From Membranipora membranacea (taxonomy: Eukaryota; Bryozoa; Gymnolaemata; Cheilostomatida; Membraniporidae), in the NCBI GenBank assembly GCA_914767715.1, contig OU612074.1:18030062-18090061 (forward strand): a DNA stretch of 60,000 nucleotides, given 5' to 3'. The notes beneath the pieces were generated by a model that was given only the letters and a program-made list of their open reading frames with translations, was not told the origin of the DNA and made no database searches. Shown here one piece after another: positions 12,201 to 23,700 of the stretch. The translations under genes were made by a program, and so were the position numbers. The stretch's first letter is position 1. Each line of letters begins with the position of its first letter.

Positions 12201-15200
12201 ATATCGCAATAATGAGTTCGATATCGTTTCAACAATTCACTGATCCAGGACATAAATTAATTTGCATAGATTGTGTGAAACAAAACAAACGATATACGAA
12301 AGTATATGGATGATGTGCTCAAAGTTATGCTGGTTAAAATCGGACCACCTGTAGCTGTAGCCTGAGTATTTTGTTCTGTAGGCCAAGCAGGTACTATCAT
12401 TGATGATGCTGCCTGGCAGTGGGATAAGGATGCCAGATATGGATATGGCGACTACAGAATACCGAAGTTGATGCTGACTTTCCCTAACAACAGCAGAATG
12501 GACCCACCTGCAAACAAAGGTATCTTCAATACATGTACAAACGTTCAACATCATCTAGTGATCGCCTTGTATATGCGGCAATCTTCTAAATCCGCACCAA
12601 CACACACTCCAAGGAGTTTTTAGTGAGGCCTTTAATTCCTGGCAACATTGATGCTAATGTTTGAAAATTTGGCAATCACTTCATACGATTCATCCGTTAA
12701 TTTGATCACCGTCTGAGCTTGGGCTCTGGTGATTGGTGATATGTAGTGTTGACTTTTCTGTAGCACTTGATGATGGTTTGTTCTCTAGGTATCTACCGAG
12801 GAGATGACTGCACATGGCACGACACCTGGCAGGGGTATGAATGTTATGGTACAGTCTACAGACAAGTTGTGATTGAGAATATGGATGCTGATACAGAGGC
12901 CAGAAGACTCTCACCTATAGGTATCAAGGAGCGATCGGGTGACTGGATCGATCTACTGAATGGACCTCAGGATCACGGCTGGTGTGCTGGATACACATGT
13001 CAATTGAGAATCTCTACTTTCTGGGCTGCAATGGCTATGGGTATGTCATACATAATATTCAACTTATTATCTCCTACCAAATGAGAAACAAAAATTAATA
13101 TGAGTGTCTAGAGATAACGGTCAAAGAGACAAAATTGTTGTTTGGCAGGGATTCCACCTTATTACTTGCTGCAAAGCTCAAATCATACCAAGAATCCAAG
13201 TATGCAGTACGCGGGTAGTTCAGCTAGCTCAGCATTTTTGTTGATGGGCTTAACATCTTTCTCACCCCTTTCAAACACATTTATGATTATATCAGGTTAT
13301 CTTCATCAGCCAATGCCTATATACACATATAAGTGTAATGCATGCCTGTATGTATAATTCATAATGCACAATGCACAATGTATATTGCGCAATATATAAT
13401 GCACAATGTATATTGCATAATGCGCAATGTGCAATGCATAATGCATAATATCAACTTTACTTTCTATCACTGCAGGCAAGACATATGATGTCTATTTGAC
13501 TGGTACTAACCCTCAGCACACTAGATTCTTCATGCTGCAGGCCGCAGACACTGAATCAGTAAGATTGGCTGTACACTATCACTCTCCTCAGAGACTTGAT
13601 GTGTTTGGTGACGATACCTACATCTACCCAAGTAACGCAGTCATAGAGGACGACGGAAACTATAAACTAGAGGTGAGATAAACGAATCTGATAATCAAAT
13701 ATAATTTTTTATTTTTTTATTATTTTCTATCCACAATCATGGTTTTGAATGTTATGTATGCAGTAACAGAAAAATATAACATGTCTTATAAGTGAAAAGA
13801 CGAGAGACAGGGAGAAAAATGCACTAGTTAAAATAATTAACTAGATTTAAAATGCTTTGAATTTTTTTAAAGTTGAACGTTTCACAAATGTGATAAGTTT
13901 GAGATGTGCGGTTGTTCTTGTTGGTGGGCATTGGGTCGGTAGGGTTTTTGCAGTTGTCGGGCGGTGGGTTGGCAGTGTATAGTAGTAGTTCCCTATGCAT
14001 TTCATCAACACCTTACAACGACCCCGCCTGCAAACATTGAGTTCAACTAAGCTAGTCCTTAGAAAGAGCATTTAATATTTAAAGATTCTAATAAATGCTT
14101 CTTTTTTTACAGCCATCAGAACAGAGCCCCTCTGAGTGGCTACCTTCTCTTGACGGAGGAATTGGACAGAACTTCTTTGATAGGGACTGGCAGCTTCAAT
14201 ACTTTATCCTCAGAGGTTGGTAGATATTAAATATGGATTTAGATGGAAATAAATGCTTACTCCCATCAGTTTCCTTTTATTTTATAGTCATACAAGCAAC
14301 AAAAACTGTGGTTTTTTAAACCAAACTTGTCAAACTACAGTCCGAAGACATCATGCTACTACATAGTTCCCATATATTGTGGTCTAGAATAAGGTTTGAT
14401 CCTCTTTACCCCCAGGTACTGGAGTAGTAGATATTATCATTAAGGAGGTTGTTATGGTCTCTCTATCTCTTCCTCCGATGACCATCGATGACTTCTTTGG
14501 TGAGAACATCGTCAGTAACCTCGCTGCTTTCCTCGAGATTGACGCCAGTAAGATCAGGATAGTCAATGTAGTCAGAGAGACATCGAGCAGAAAACGTGAC
14601 ACTGAGACAACCACCATACAGATCGAGATCGGTAAGTCTCTCCTCATTACCATCAAATTCACTCGGTCACATGCCACCTCAAAGTTTTGTGGCTTTGTTG
14701 AAACTCTTTATAGTGAAACCCTCTTGGATTATTAAGGTAAAAAACCTCATCCTCCTGATGACCCACCATAAAACAATTGATTAAAAAATCAAAGCTCTGT
14801 GGTTCTGAAGTGAAATTTCAATTTTGGCAGTAGTTTAACTTGAAGATAGGCAACACTCTCAGGCTATTGAGGTGAAAAACTTAATCTTCAAGATGATTAT
14901 TATATAAACCCTTTCTTTATCTCACAGGTGACCCGCCAACCAGTGGAGCTGATGTATCCGAGGTTAACTCTGGAGATCTGAACAGAGATTCTCTGGTCAA
15001 TCTGACCAGACAGGTGGTGGATGCCGTACAGCTCGGTACACTGGGAACTACACTCAACCTCACCATCCTCGGCATCGATGTACAGGAGCCGCTTCCAGCC
15101 CCTGAGAGTGAGCTTGACTATTAGATTAAATTTGTGAAAGTATTGTATGACTTGAATATATACTGTCCAAAAAAACCCATTAAGATTGATATAAACCACA

Positions 15201-18200
15201 AAATTCGATGAATACAACTAAATGCCATAATTATTAATAAATACAAATAAACGATGATATTATTATATTATATAAAAGTCTGTTTGAGATTTGCCAATGT
15301 CTGGAAAAAACCGATGATTGTAATCAGCTCAGCTCTTCTTTAGAGTCACAACTGAAAAAAGTTGAACTCTCCGCCATGACTCAATGCTAATTGACTCATA
15401 TCTCCTACAGACTCATCAGATTCTGCCTGGGCTAACTTAGCTAACGGAACAACAGATATCTTGGCTGCTATCCAGATCCCAACTAGAATGGAGTACCATC
15501 TACCACTAGTAGCAGAGAAGGAGCAGCAGCCCTTCCCTACTCAGCCTGAGTTCTCCATGTATGACGCAGCTGTAAGTAGTCTTATCCACAATAGGTGGTA
15601 ACCATCAGTGGATAATTATTGTAGTCGTTGTGGCGTAATAAAGTTCTTTTTATTACATATTCGTAAAACTTAATATTTTGAACTTTATGAGATGATGCAA
15701 AGACATTATATTACTGATGAGAAACAAGTTGAGAATTTCGGCAAATAGTAGACAATACTTTTAACAGCTCCTGTGAACAATATTTCCATTTTAACGTTGG
15801 ACAATTTTTACCAACGCAAATGAAGTGTGCTGCCTTATCGTTGACTTATAACCATCTGTAATAACAGGGAGAACTTGTACTGATCCTCGGATCGAGAGCC
15901 GACCCATGGAAGATTAGAGCTGTGCTCAGAGCAGGAGGAAGTGACTCCAATGCTGAACTGATCGGAGAGACTGTCTGTGGATTTACTGACGGTATCTGTG
16001 CCTTTGAGAATCTCGGAATTTCTCACAGTGGTGATGGCTATGTCATCGGTAAGTGCTTCTCTTCTGTCAAGTCTGTCACATGCTTATTAGAACCAACATG
16101 CTCAATTCATCTGTCGTAGCACACTGGATAACTAAAAACAAACAAAATTATGAATTTAATTTATTTGTTTTGATGAATGAATAAATAAGAAAAACAATTC
16201 GGATATATTACGATATAATGTAATTTTGATTAAAAGCAATATTGTACCACCATTTATCTATATTATAACTTGCTAATCTCTTAAGAATTATCCTGCCCTC
16301 CTGTGCAGCATATGATATTTTTCCTATTGATTTGCCCCTTTTAAAAGGAAGTTGACTCATCTCCCTGTGTATAATGTTTCAGATTTTGAGATATTTGACC
16401 CTGCCGAAGCCTCATACACCTCAGTCAGTGAGAGTATAGAGGTATCAGGAGCAGAGCTTACCTCCGGCTTCTCCTATGTTCCCAGTAAGGACATGCTCAT
16501 CAATCACGGTGATCTGTTCAATGTGTCTGTAGACATCAGAGATCTCACCTCTGGTATGCCTCTAGAGGATATCGCATGGAAGGTCAGTACAAGATAATAT
16601 CTGTGTTTTAAATCTGTGTTTGAATGATCAAGGAACTTATTAAAAGGTTTTATGATAATAATCAAGTCTGATTACTTGCACTTCCTCAAGTCTGATGGAC
16701 AACTCTGAAACTGTTTGGAATAGCCTATACGGGCAATACCTATCGAAGCTTGGTCTGCAAATCTCAAACCTCTTGAGCACTGATTACCGAAAATTACTAT
16801 TATATTATTGGCTTGGCAATTGCTTATATTGATGTCATCTGTCTAGAAAGTCATACCTAAACATGGATCTAACATGACTTTGCATGTAGAGTAAGAATTT
16901 GATAAGTAACAAAAACAATAGTGATAAGCTCATCTTTTCTTTCGACAATCATGTGATGTTTTCCGTTTCTGCATTTATACAGGATCATGCATGGGAGGCA
17001 ACTCTATCAATCTACACGCCTGAAATGTCACCAGCTAACGCTAACCTTACCGGATCTCTGACCAAGACCTTCGATGTCTCCGAGGGTGTTGCTGTGTTTG
17101 ATGATCTCCAATTCGATCTGAGAGGACGTTACTCTCTGTACGTGGAGGTAACTTCTACTCCAGCTGATTACAGCTTGAGCGGCTATTCCTCCGTCATCGA
17201 GATCTCATCCCCTAGTGAGTGGTCTGTTTGCTTAGATAGTGATTTGTGCATTTCAAAATGACATAAGGCGGTCAGATGGGTCAAACAAATATAAAAAGGG
17301 AGTTAGGATTATGAACTCAAGAAACACTTGAAATTATCTCACTAATTCAGATCCATTTTAATCTTATTTTGTTCTATTTGAAACTGATAAAATGTGATGC
17401 TGTTTTTATTGAAAATAAATGCGTTTTCTTTCAACAGCCATAACCAAGCAGGCTGAAGACATCTCCTATCAGGTCACCATCAAACTGCTCGAGGACTTTG
17501 CTACCGTAGCTCAGGGCAAGGAAGAACTCATTGAGCTTCTCGTATACAATTATCTACTGAACATCGACGAGACCGCCAAATACTCTGACTTTGTCATCTC
17601 TGAGGGTATGTGTAAAATTTACAGAATCAGTCTGAGCTTACATTCAAACATAGCGAGCGTTTACATTTTAATAAGGAGCACTGCACGGCCACATTATGAA
17701 ACCATTCCTCTAAAAGTTGAAAAAAAAATGCCAAGACAATACTAAATATAATTTGTTTTGAATAAAGTTCAACACAACAACAGTGACAATGTGCAACTTT
17801 AACCCTTAGTAAAAATAAATCAAATATTCACTAGAATTTTAAAGTTTTAGATACATGACAACCATCTGGTAGCTCATGTCACCTGACTTATAGATCCCAT
17901 TCTATCCAGTGATGTCTGATTAATATATATCTTTTTATATATGTTGCACTCAGTGATTTACGGTTGTATTTTCTATGTTATACAGGCAGTGTTGTGGTAG
18001 ATTTTGTTGTAACTGGACGAGCCGCAGAAGTAGCGGACATCTTAATTCAGATAGAGGATGACGTCGAGTCCGGTCTGGCCTTGACCTTCCCTGGAGGCGC
18101 CACCAAGACTTTCGCAACTTACCTCGCTATCGATAACGTCGAGATGTTTGATGAAGTAAGTCATTCCATTGATTCAGTACATAATGTGTCACTATGATTG

Positions 18201-20900
18201 GCTAAGCGCCATCTCTAACATTCTTCGCCTGTAGCTTAAACTATACTATTAAATTAATTATTTTAAATTTATTTCGCAGTTACTTTGGATTGACTTATTT
18301 TAATATACTTGTGTATGCTGAAAACTGTATAAGCATTTGCTTGCCAGACAATTCAATACTTTGAATTGAACAAAGTCTCCATCAATGTTGGCATATCCAA
18401 AAGCTAAGCATAATGTGAATCCTATTTAAGGACATTTCCTGTCATTATTACAGCCATTGACTACAACCCCTGAGGAGGTTCTCCCCGGACCCGGTGATCT
18501 CTCTGATGCCATAATCATCGCTGCTGCAGTGAGCTCTGTGTTCATCGTTATCATCCTCGCTATCATCATCTTCCTAATCGTCAAGAAGAAGAAAAGTAAG
18601 TTAATCTCTAGCATCATCTAACTCCGAAATTGAGATGCTATCTCTACCAGAGGTTCAATAAACTGAGGAGTTCAATAAACCAATACACACGTTTATCATC
18701 TAGGAGATTTAGGGAATTCAGGAGCGAATTAGAGAAATTTTTTTCATTGACCTTTACATAGCCATTGATAGGCTGTTCTGATTGGCTGTGGTCATTCCCC
18801 ACCAAGATATGACATTGGCTAATTTTTGAAGTCATACCTTATTATGCAAACTGACAAGAAAACCATCAAATTGATTCTAGACTAAGGCAAGATTATTTAT
18901 TACTCTTTAAAATGTATCAAATCAGATCAGGATTGATTATCACCTGTGACATCAGACAGTAACTTAACATTTCACATTTAAAGGTCCAAACAAAGTTAAT
19001 GACAGTCAAGTCATTTATCCGACACCAAGTAGGCGTAAGTTTGCTCTCAAATCTGCTCATCACAACTGATCAAATCAATCAGTATAATCACCCAGTAAAA
19101 CAATGATTTGTGATTTAGCCTCATGCTATGATTACCAGCTCTCTTGGGGGCTTTCATTTCTCAAGCACTATCATTCAATTTTCATATTTCATTTCCCATT
19201 ATAGTTTACTCCAAACTTGTTTTGATTTTATTTTGCTCCGGACCCTTTTAAGTTGAGTTTTTGTGCAGTTGATAAATAGGATATAATTTTCATACAATCC
19301 TTTCAAAATTCTTAGATACAACGGAAGTATCAGCTTCAAATATCACTTTGTCTAAATTCACTGCGATACTGATGTCACAACGTAAGGTGTAGGCACGGTG
19401 CATGTACTAGGATAGCCTAGATAGAAAAGAGATGACTTGTGTGGGAGGTTAGCCCTTGTTCCATGTCTACTTCTCAGGTGGAAGGGTTGGAACAGTAGAG
19501 TGAGGTGTAACTTACAGAAATAGTGCTGCTTATGTAGCTAGAATTTTACCCCATAACATAAAGTCATAGAATATACCACCATAAGCCTACAAAGCTCTAT
19601 CACAGGATAGGTGTTACAACTCATGTCATGGCAGATAATCGTCACTCCATTACAAAATTAAAGCCAAAATTAAATTGAAACACCTTGCTTTCCCCCCTAC
19701 CTAAACATTGATAAAGCATTCAAACAAGTTGAGCGTGAATTTCACCATAAATTACCTCCCTCCACATCAATCTCAAATGTTTGATGACGCAGATCTTATG
19801 TCTGAGTCTTGATTCACTAGTCTCTCCAGCAATCCATGTTACTCTTCTGCCCTAAGTGTGTCTGAAATGAACCATCTTTAGACAACCTGCTCTAAAGCAT
19901 ATTTCACAATTCATAACTTTGAAGGAAATAAAATTGGGTCAAGTGTAGAAATTATTTACCCTCGGAAGGGTAAGTAGCAGTGTTTTCTCTTGTCTACCCC
20001 ATCTGTCCCCCTTAATCGATAACCCGTATAATAATAATAATAATGTTCTCTGTAACATAAAGTAATGATACTAGTAATCATACTGTCATACAGCACCTTC
20101 ATCCATACCATGAAGGTTTCCATTTTCCATATCCCGAGAATATTTATCACAATTATTGAGCTACAAAATAAACTTGAAAAATGTGAATATAGAGCAGATG
20201 ACAATCTCTTCTTTGTGAATTCCTGTTGTCATCACACAATGATTAAATTTAATGCATGTTCCACTTTCATGTAGCCAATGTGCTGGCTCTGATTGGTTGG
20301 TGTGGAGACCAACCAACCAATCAGAGCCAACATATTGGTCATGTCTCGTTTTTCGCATGATCTCCTTGTATCAACACAACAAAAAATAGAAAGCAATGCT
20401 AGATTATAATTTTACTTCCTTCACCACTTTATTTAGTTTTCTACTTCACAGTGTTAGGTGTGTCCTTTATAACTTAAACGTTTATTTCAGGGAACCAATT
20501 ATTGTCTTTCAAAAACCTTCCTACTAAACCACGATCTCAGTTTCTTGAATTCTAATTTGAACTACTTCTTATAACAAAAACGGTTGTGATAATTAACGTT
20601 GATTTATTTACTCTTCTTAGAAGGTTGAACATCCTTGGTGGGAAAAGTTGATCTTAAACAGACACACATATCAACAAAGAAGACCAACAAGCCTAAAGAC
20701 AGTCAAGTCTAAAGTTTAGATATTTAGATAGATTATTAATAATTATACATTTCTCTATTGCAGCTGTTTCTAAGACGAGCCATGGCGATCAAGGCAGCCA
20801 GGCTTTCTCACCAGCCGTCAGGACCAGTCACACACCAGATCCTGAATTCGGTGGTGCCATGCCTGCCCGTGCCACTGCCATGCCCACTGCTGACGCTTAA
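243..20900 (+). CDS. PKHD1L1: PKHD1L1 (fibrocystin-L)-like giant cell-surface protein, 3' half, 40 exons
   Basis: The exons join in one open frame of about 2,244 residues ending at TAA 20898-20900. The 5' half is missing: the first visible exon begins with two bases of a split codon after an acceptor at 241-242. Order in the protein: end of a first G8-associated beta module, parallel beta-helix region, basic RRKR site, complete second G8 domain, its beta module and beta-helix region, juxtamembrane region, one transmembrane helix, and a tail of about 65 residues. The family (PKHD1L1, PKHD1, with related modules in CEMIP/TMEM2) comprises very large surface proteins, some at cilia or stereocilia; vertebrate PKHD1L1 is about 4,200 residues, so roughly half is here. 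All junctions are GT-AG with matching phases except one GC donor after 10900. The family assignment is recognition from protein motifs, not a database search. PKHD1 is the alternative, but length and layout fit PKHD1L1 better. Confidence 0.9.
4101..4190. repeat. CCAAT-hairpin MITE, intronic copy 1
   Basis: Short inverted repeat: the left arm (TAGCTAATGTGTAGGCTC) pairs with the right arm (GAGCCCACACATTGGCTA), with extended pairing outside (GCTTAC / GTAAGC). It belongs to a family found nine times in this window and lies within an intron. Confidence 0.65.
4686..4755. repeat. CCAAT-hairpin MITE, intronic copy 2
   Basis: TAGCCAATATGTCGGCTC on the left; CAATCAGATCCAACACATTGGCTA on the right in reverse-complementary form. 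Same family as the 4101-4190 element; it carries GATTGG and CCAATCAG boxes. Confidence 0.65.
5428..5486. repeat. CCAAT-hairpin MITE, diverged copy 3
   Basis: AGCCAATATGAACGCTCTGATTGGTTG on the left and AACCAATCAGGACG on the right. The outer arms are decayed. It lies just after the donor of the exon ending at 5401. Confidence 0.5.
5702..6675 (+). other. PKHD1L1: PKHD1L1-like exons 13-15: basic cleavage-like site followed by G8 domain
   Basis: Exons 5702-5941, 6160-6337 and 6581-6675. Residues RRKRS are encoded at 5728-5742, matching the R-x-K/R-R pattern of furin-type convertases. The next exons encode a G8 domain: an N-terminal W....WPNGQLPTDDSDVTIAGG turn region, a central LVLVGNLEMDH segment, then the GG.LVVGWEDD..FMGNVEIILHG strand pair. 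These are the glycine and aromatic positions that define the domain. The basic site lies in the linker between the two G8-type halves, so cleavage there could separate the two modules. Cleavage is inference; the domain call is seen in the sequence. Confidence 0.8.
7051..7165. repeat. 42-bp tandem repeat, about 2.7 copies, intronic
   Basis: The unit beginning AGTCATAGTACAATCATAAT starts at 7051 and 7093, and a partial unit starts at 7135. The first two are nearly identical, so the duplication is recent. It lies in the intron after exon 7041. Confidence 0.8.
7164..7231. repeat. GTAGCCTT hairpin element (MITE-like)
   Basis: Left arm GTAGCCTTGTCACACGGCCA continues CGAG; the right arm is its near-exact reverse complement ending at 7231, with a short T-rich loop. 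It is GC-rich relative to the surrounding intron. Confidence 0.7.
8537..8573. repeat. Short intronic hairpin
   Basis: ATGGTCGATAATAGTG and ACTATCGACCAT form a stem with a loop of about six bases. It is isolated; no family member was seen in the window. Confidence 0.4.
9607..9672. repeat. CCAAT-hairpin MITE, intronic copy 4
   Basis: TTAGCCAATGTGTTGGCT on the left; GCCAACACATTGGCTA on the right. Same family as 4101-4190, with a well-preserved outer stem and a shortened centre. Confidence 0.65.
10212..10250. repeat. Perfect 19-bp-arm palindrome, intronic
   Basis: ACTTTGCTGTAATAATTAT is followed at once by its reverse complement. It lies in the long intron between exons ending 9901 and starting 10676. 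Confidence 0.6.
11593..11686. repeat. CCAAT-hairpin MITE, diverged copy 5
   Basis: TGTAGCCAGTGTGTTGGCTC on the left and a decayed right arm (TATCAGAGTCAACACTGAGGCTA). The spacer is longer than in other copies. Confidence 0.5.
12018..12176. repeat. 159-bp foldback element, intronic
   Basis: Two arms of about 70 bp (starting AGTAGAAATACGAGATAAAT, ending with its inverse) flank a roughly 15-bp centre. The arms include TTGGAATGCTCATAATACTG and its near-perfect inverse. The structure is that of a palindromic MITE; no clear target duplication was identified. Confidence 0.7.
13358..13451. repeat. Low-complexity ATGCACA/ATAATGC repeat
   Basis: Degenerate tandem words (ATAATGCACA, AATGTATATTGC, GCATAATGC) fill the end of the intron before exon 13476. 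Confidence 0.6.
14113..18155 (+). other. PKHD1L1: PKHD1L1-like exons 29-37: membrane-proximal extracellular region
   Basis: Exons: 14113-14215, 14416-14631, 14928-15107, 15411-15571, 15868-16048, 16383-16582, 16983-17214, 17438-17605, 17986-18155. This region begins with a conserved-looking DDFFGENIVSNLAAFLEI segment and KIRIVNVVRE, then a second short basic run (RKR near 14590-14600). It continues as beta-rich, Ig-like-looking sequence up to the membrane. It lacks the Asn/Gly ladder of the beta-helix exons. Similar segments occur in the C-terminal ectodomain of PKHD1L1 proteins (recalled family knowledge). Confidence 0.8.
18759..18822. repeat. CCAAT-hairpin MITE, diverged copy 6
   Basis: TAGCCATTGATAGGCTGTTC on the left, then GATTGGCTG, with ACATTGGCTA at the right end. 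It lies in the intron after the transmembrane exon. Confidence 0.5.
20268..20343. repeat. CCAAT-hairpin MITE, best-preserved copy 7
   Basis: CATGTAGCCAATGTGCTGGC continues TCTGATTGGTTGG; the right arm (CCAACCAATCAGAGCC then AACATATTGGTCATG) is almost its exact inverse. This is the clearest stem of the family, with only a short central loop. Confidence 0.75.
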
Positions 20901-22101
20901 CTGTCCGAATCAACCCGACCAATGACTAAGTGTGGATTTTACCGCTTTTTTCGTCATACTGCTTGTGAAAATCATTTTATTTTAAGAGTTCAAAAATACT
21001 ATGATAATCAAATCAGCCCTCTGGCTGGTAAAAACGAGAAACATATTTCTCTAACAGTTCTATATTTTTCTATCATATTTTTTTGACATTGTGTTATATT
21101 TTCAGAAAAGATTGACTAAATAATTGTTGTAAAGACTTGTGTGACCAGCGACTGACTGAAAATAAATCTTTCCTCAAATTCATTTCGTCCAGACTACATT
21201 CCTCCCAAACTACAACAAATGTGCGCTGTAACAAAACGAGGTGCACTTTTTCTCCTGTAATTTTTTTCAATGCCATGTTATAGAAAAGCTACAAGTCTTA
21301 TCAGCCATGTCCTATGGTCACGCTCAACATTTTGTGTCTTTTCTCATCATATTTTACTATTTTCTTTCTGACAGTTTCAAATTGAGACGTTTTAAGTGTT
21401 TTTGAATACTATATTTTCACTGCTCTGCTTTCGCTTATCAATGCATTGTATGAGATCTTCCTCGGATGCCATATTGTCAACCGCTAAGAGTTAAAAAGTG
21501 TAGAATGAAAACCTAGGAAATTCAAACAGGTGGTTAGGTCCAGCTAGATTAAATACTTTGCAACCAAATAAACCATTGAAATGCAACCATGAATTCTTAT
21601 TGTTAACACATTTGATTAGGTTTTTGACCTCATTTTGTTTTCATGATGTTTGTAGCCAGCGATTTACTATCGCTGCTCCAGTTTGATACATATGATGGAA
21701 TGATCTACTCGCCTTTTCTGACAATAGTTTTCCATTCTTGGGCTAACTGTACAATGCCAAACCATTTTTCGCCAGTCTGTTTTTGACAGGTTAGTCTTGC
21801 TGCATTTAAAGAGTACCATGAGTGGAAAACTATTGTTTGTGTTACAATAGTGATAATAATTAAAATTAAAATTTGCTAGCAATAAAAAGCTTGACTGCTC
21901 CATTTAAAAAGTCTTGTGTTTTGTTGATTTGATTTTGTGTCTGAGTCAGCACCAAACCCAATTTTATCAGAGTGGCAGCTTAAGATATGTTGAGATCAAA
22001 GCAAATGAATAATCGTAGATGAGTAAAGTCTTTGAAAACTCCATTCTTGTGCCGTCGCCTTGATAGACTGCTGGTCCAACATTGGTTGGGTGCATCCGGG
22101 T
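20901..22101. other. 3' UTR and intergenic sequence, no gene seen
   Basis: The first few hundred bases are probably the 3' UTR of the PKHD1L1-like gene. The remainder is AT-rich with only short chance ORFs and no recognisable motif. Confidence 0.5.
21161..21166 (+). promoter_or_regulatory. Candidate polyadenylation signal AATAAA for the PKHD1L1-like gene
   Basis: AATAAA lies about 260 bases after the stop codon at 20898-20900, a usual 3' UTR distance. No transcript evidence is available, and other AATAAA words occur nearby by chance in AT-rich DNA. Confidence 0.35.
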
Positions 22102-22460
22102 GATCAATATGCCCACAAACATCTTTGCCAACAAGGCATTCAGGCCCAAGAATTATTCGTCCACAATTATTGTTGGCCGAGTTGGACTTGTTGCATTATT
22201 TTTTTGTAGGCAAACTGTCCCTGGGCCTTTTTGTCTGTCGGTCAATATGCCTACATACCTGTTTGCCCAACAAGTCATTCATGCCCAGGAATTATTTGAC
22301 CACAATCATTTTTAGACCGAATATGGCTTGGTCCATATTGTCTAAATAGGCAAGCTGTCCCTAGGCCTTTTCTTCAGACATTCAATATGCCCACATAACT
22401 GTTTGCCCGCCAAGACACGCAGGTTCAAGAAATATTCGGCCACAATTATTATTGGGCTTA
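22102..22460. repeat. Tandem repeat with a unit of about 140 bp, about 2.6 diverged copies
   Basis: Related units begin TCAATATGCC at about 22103, 22242 and 22382, each followed by a TTTGCC(C/A) block, a CAAGAATTATT-like block and CCACAAT. Spacing is about 139-140 bp. Divergence is substantial, so this is an old array. No coding frame is shared between units. Confidence 0.7.
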
Positions 22461-23342
22461 TCCAGTGGATGAGAACTTTGAATTGACTGTAATCAGTGTT
22501 AAAAAAGAGCAATTTGAATGATGCTGCCGTTATGAGCAACCCGTCACTCTATATCAACTCTCAGCCTAGCTTGCTAACACTGGTGCAAGCTAAGACTTTT
22601 TCTACCCAGCTTAACTAAACTCTAGTCAATGCACCCCTCGCACTCAAATGTTAGAGATAGTAGAAATACAGTCTATGTCCTCTCTGCTGACACTTTTACA
22701 CTCTTTATTTGAGTATACATAGAAAGTCTTTATCTGCAAATGAGTAATGACGCCATCAATCATTTTCTAACTGCTTATCTAGCGAGCAATATTAATTATT
22801 AATGCGATTATCATGCTCTCGAAACAAAACTTACTTTACCATCGTGTTGTGTATGTCTCTTCCATCACTTCACAATCAACCTTCTCACAGCTAACTGATC
22901 TTCTCTCACTTTCCGTTGTCCTTACATAGTATCACAGCCTGTCAACTGGTAATAATGATTACAGGGGTCAAATAGCACATATCTACATTCCGATTGGACA
23001 AAAGAAAATATGAAGAATGTTGTAGGCCACATCATTAAGGTATAACATACAGTGGTGCGCGTACCACTGCACAACACACAGGTCTTCAGCTAGTAACCAT
23101 GAATCAAGCGCTGTTTCGAGGCCTTCTCTAGTACAACCTCCTCACGGCCTGCCCCAGCAGCATGAAGCCAGCCCTGTGTGTTGATGAGCATCTCAATCAA
23201 TCTCATCGATCCCTCAGTGCATTTTGTAAGTTTCGGTGGTTTGACATAATTGGTCTGTTTACGCTGTTGCGCAACCAGGGAGGCTGCCAACTCTTCATTG
23301 TTTCAGTGCAACAATGTTCGCCCGATCACTCTCATGCTTATA
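22461..23342. other. Intergenic, no gene seen
   Basis: AT-rich sequence with no ORF showing a known motif and no clear repeat. Confidence 0.45.
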
Positions 23343-23350
23343 CTCTAAGC

Positions 23351-23570
23351 CGCATCCACATATTGCAATGTCCCTGGGGGCCCGCAACCTCTATTAATCA
23401 ATCATTCATATATGGGACGTGTGCAGTATTTTCATCTCTGCAGTGGGGAATTTATTTATTGGAGCTCACTCAAATGCAATGGATGGGGAATTCCAAAATA
23501 CTGTCGGGGCCGCATAAAATTGTGCAAGGGGGCCGTATGCGGCCCCAGGGCCACTCGTTGGGCGGCCCTG
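23351..23570. mobile_element. Probable hAT-like non-autonomous element
   Basis: The right end (reverse strand CAGGGCCGCCCAACGAGTGG, then a GGGGCCGCA-type block) resembles the CAGGG...GCCGC termini of hAT elements. The 8-mer CTCTAAGC occurs immediately on both sides (23343-23350 and 23571-23578), the target duplication length expected of hAT. The left terminus does not show a clean matching CAGGG, so one end may be eroded or the 8-mer pair may be chance. Confidence 0.45.
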
Positions 23571-23692
23571 CTCTAAGCCAAACCAGTGCAGGGAGGTTTA
23601 CTTTCCATCAACTCATCGGCGCAAAGTCGCTATCGTCAAGGCACCCGCCCCTCGTGCCATAGTTCACTACTCAAATTCACCACATTGAGCAT

Positions 23693-23700
23693 AGTACAAC
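23693..23700. repeat. Target-site duplication (left) of the P-like element
   Basis: AGTACAAC, identical to 26397-26404 immediately after the right terminal repeat. Confidence 0.85.

Larger units (their letters stand above)
6923..13672 (+). other. PKHD1L1: PKHD1L1-like exons 16-28: second beta module and beta-helix region
   Basis: Exons: 6923-7041, 7351-7474, 7800-7973, 8223-8456, 8847-9007, 9283-9442, 9728-9901, 10676-10900, 11226-11403, 11760-11845, 12382-12519, 12789-13040, 13476-13672. The second of these (VGEEIVIATT, then ITAINGRTITFTPAL) repeats the layout of the first exon in the window, showing that the protein contains two tandem G8-plus-beta-helix halves. The H-x-H stretch of the first half (YPVHFH) has no counterpart here, so the halves have diverged. 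The intron after 10900 begins with GC rather than GT; the phase is still correct. Confidence 0.83.
18454..20900 (+). other. PKHD1L1: PKHD1L1-like exons 38-40: transmembrane helix and cytoplasmic tail
   Basis: Exons 18454-18595, 18984-19034 and 20764-20900. The first encodes an acidic stalk, a strongly hydrophobic helix of about 23 residues (Ile/Val/Ala-rich, near 18510-18585) and a stop-transfer KKKK. The 51-bp middle exon and the last exon encode a tail of about 65 residues rich in Ser, Thr, Pro and Ala, ending PTADA. The short middle exon fits both phases exactly (1+2 and 1+2). This gives type I topology, with nearly the whole protein outside the cell. Confidence 0.82.

Noticed and set aside
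22102-22460. CRISPR-like array
   Set aside because: Only three diverged units of about 140 bp without the short exact repeats and unique spacers of an array, and the genome is clearly eukaryotic.
23162-23662. 166-codon plus-strand ORF
   Set aside because: It runs through the hAT-like element and unrelated flank, has no domain character, and antisense frames are similarly open.
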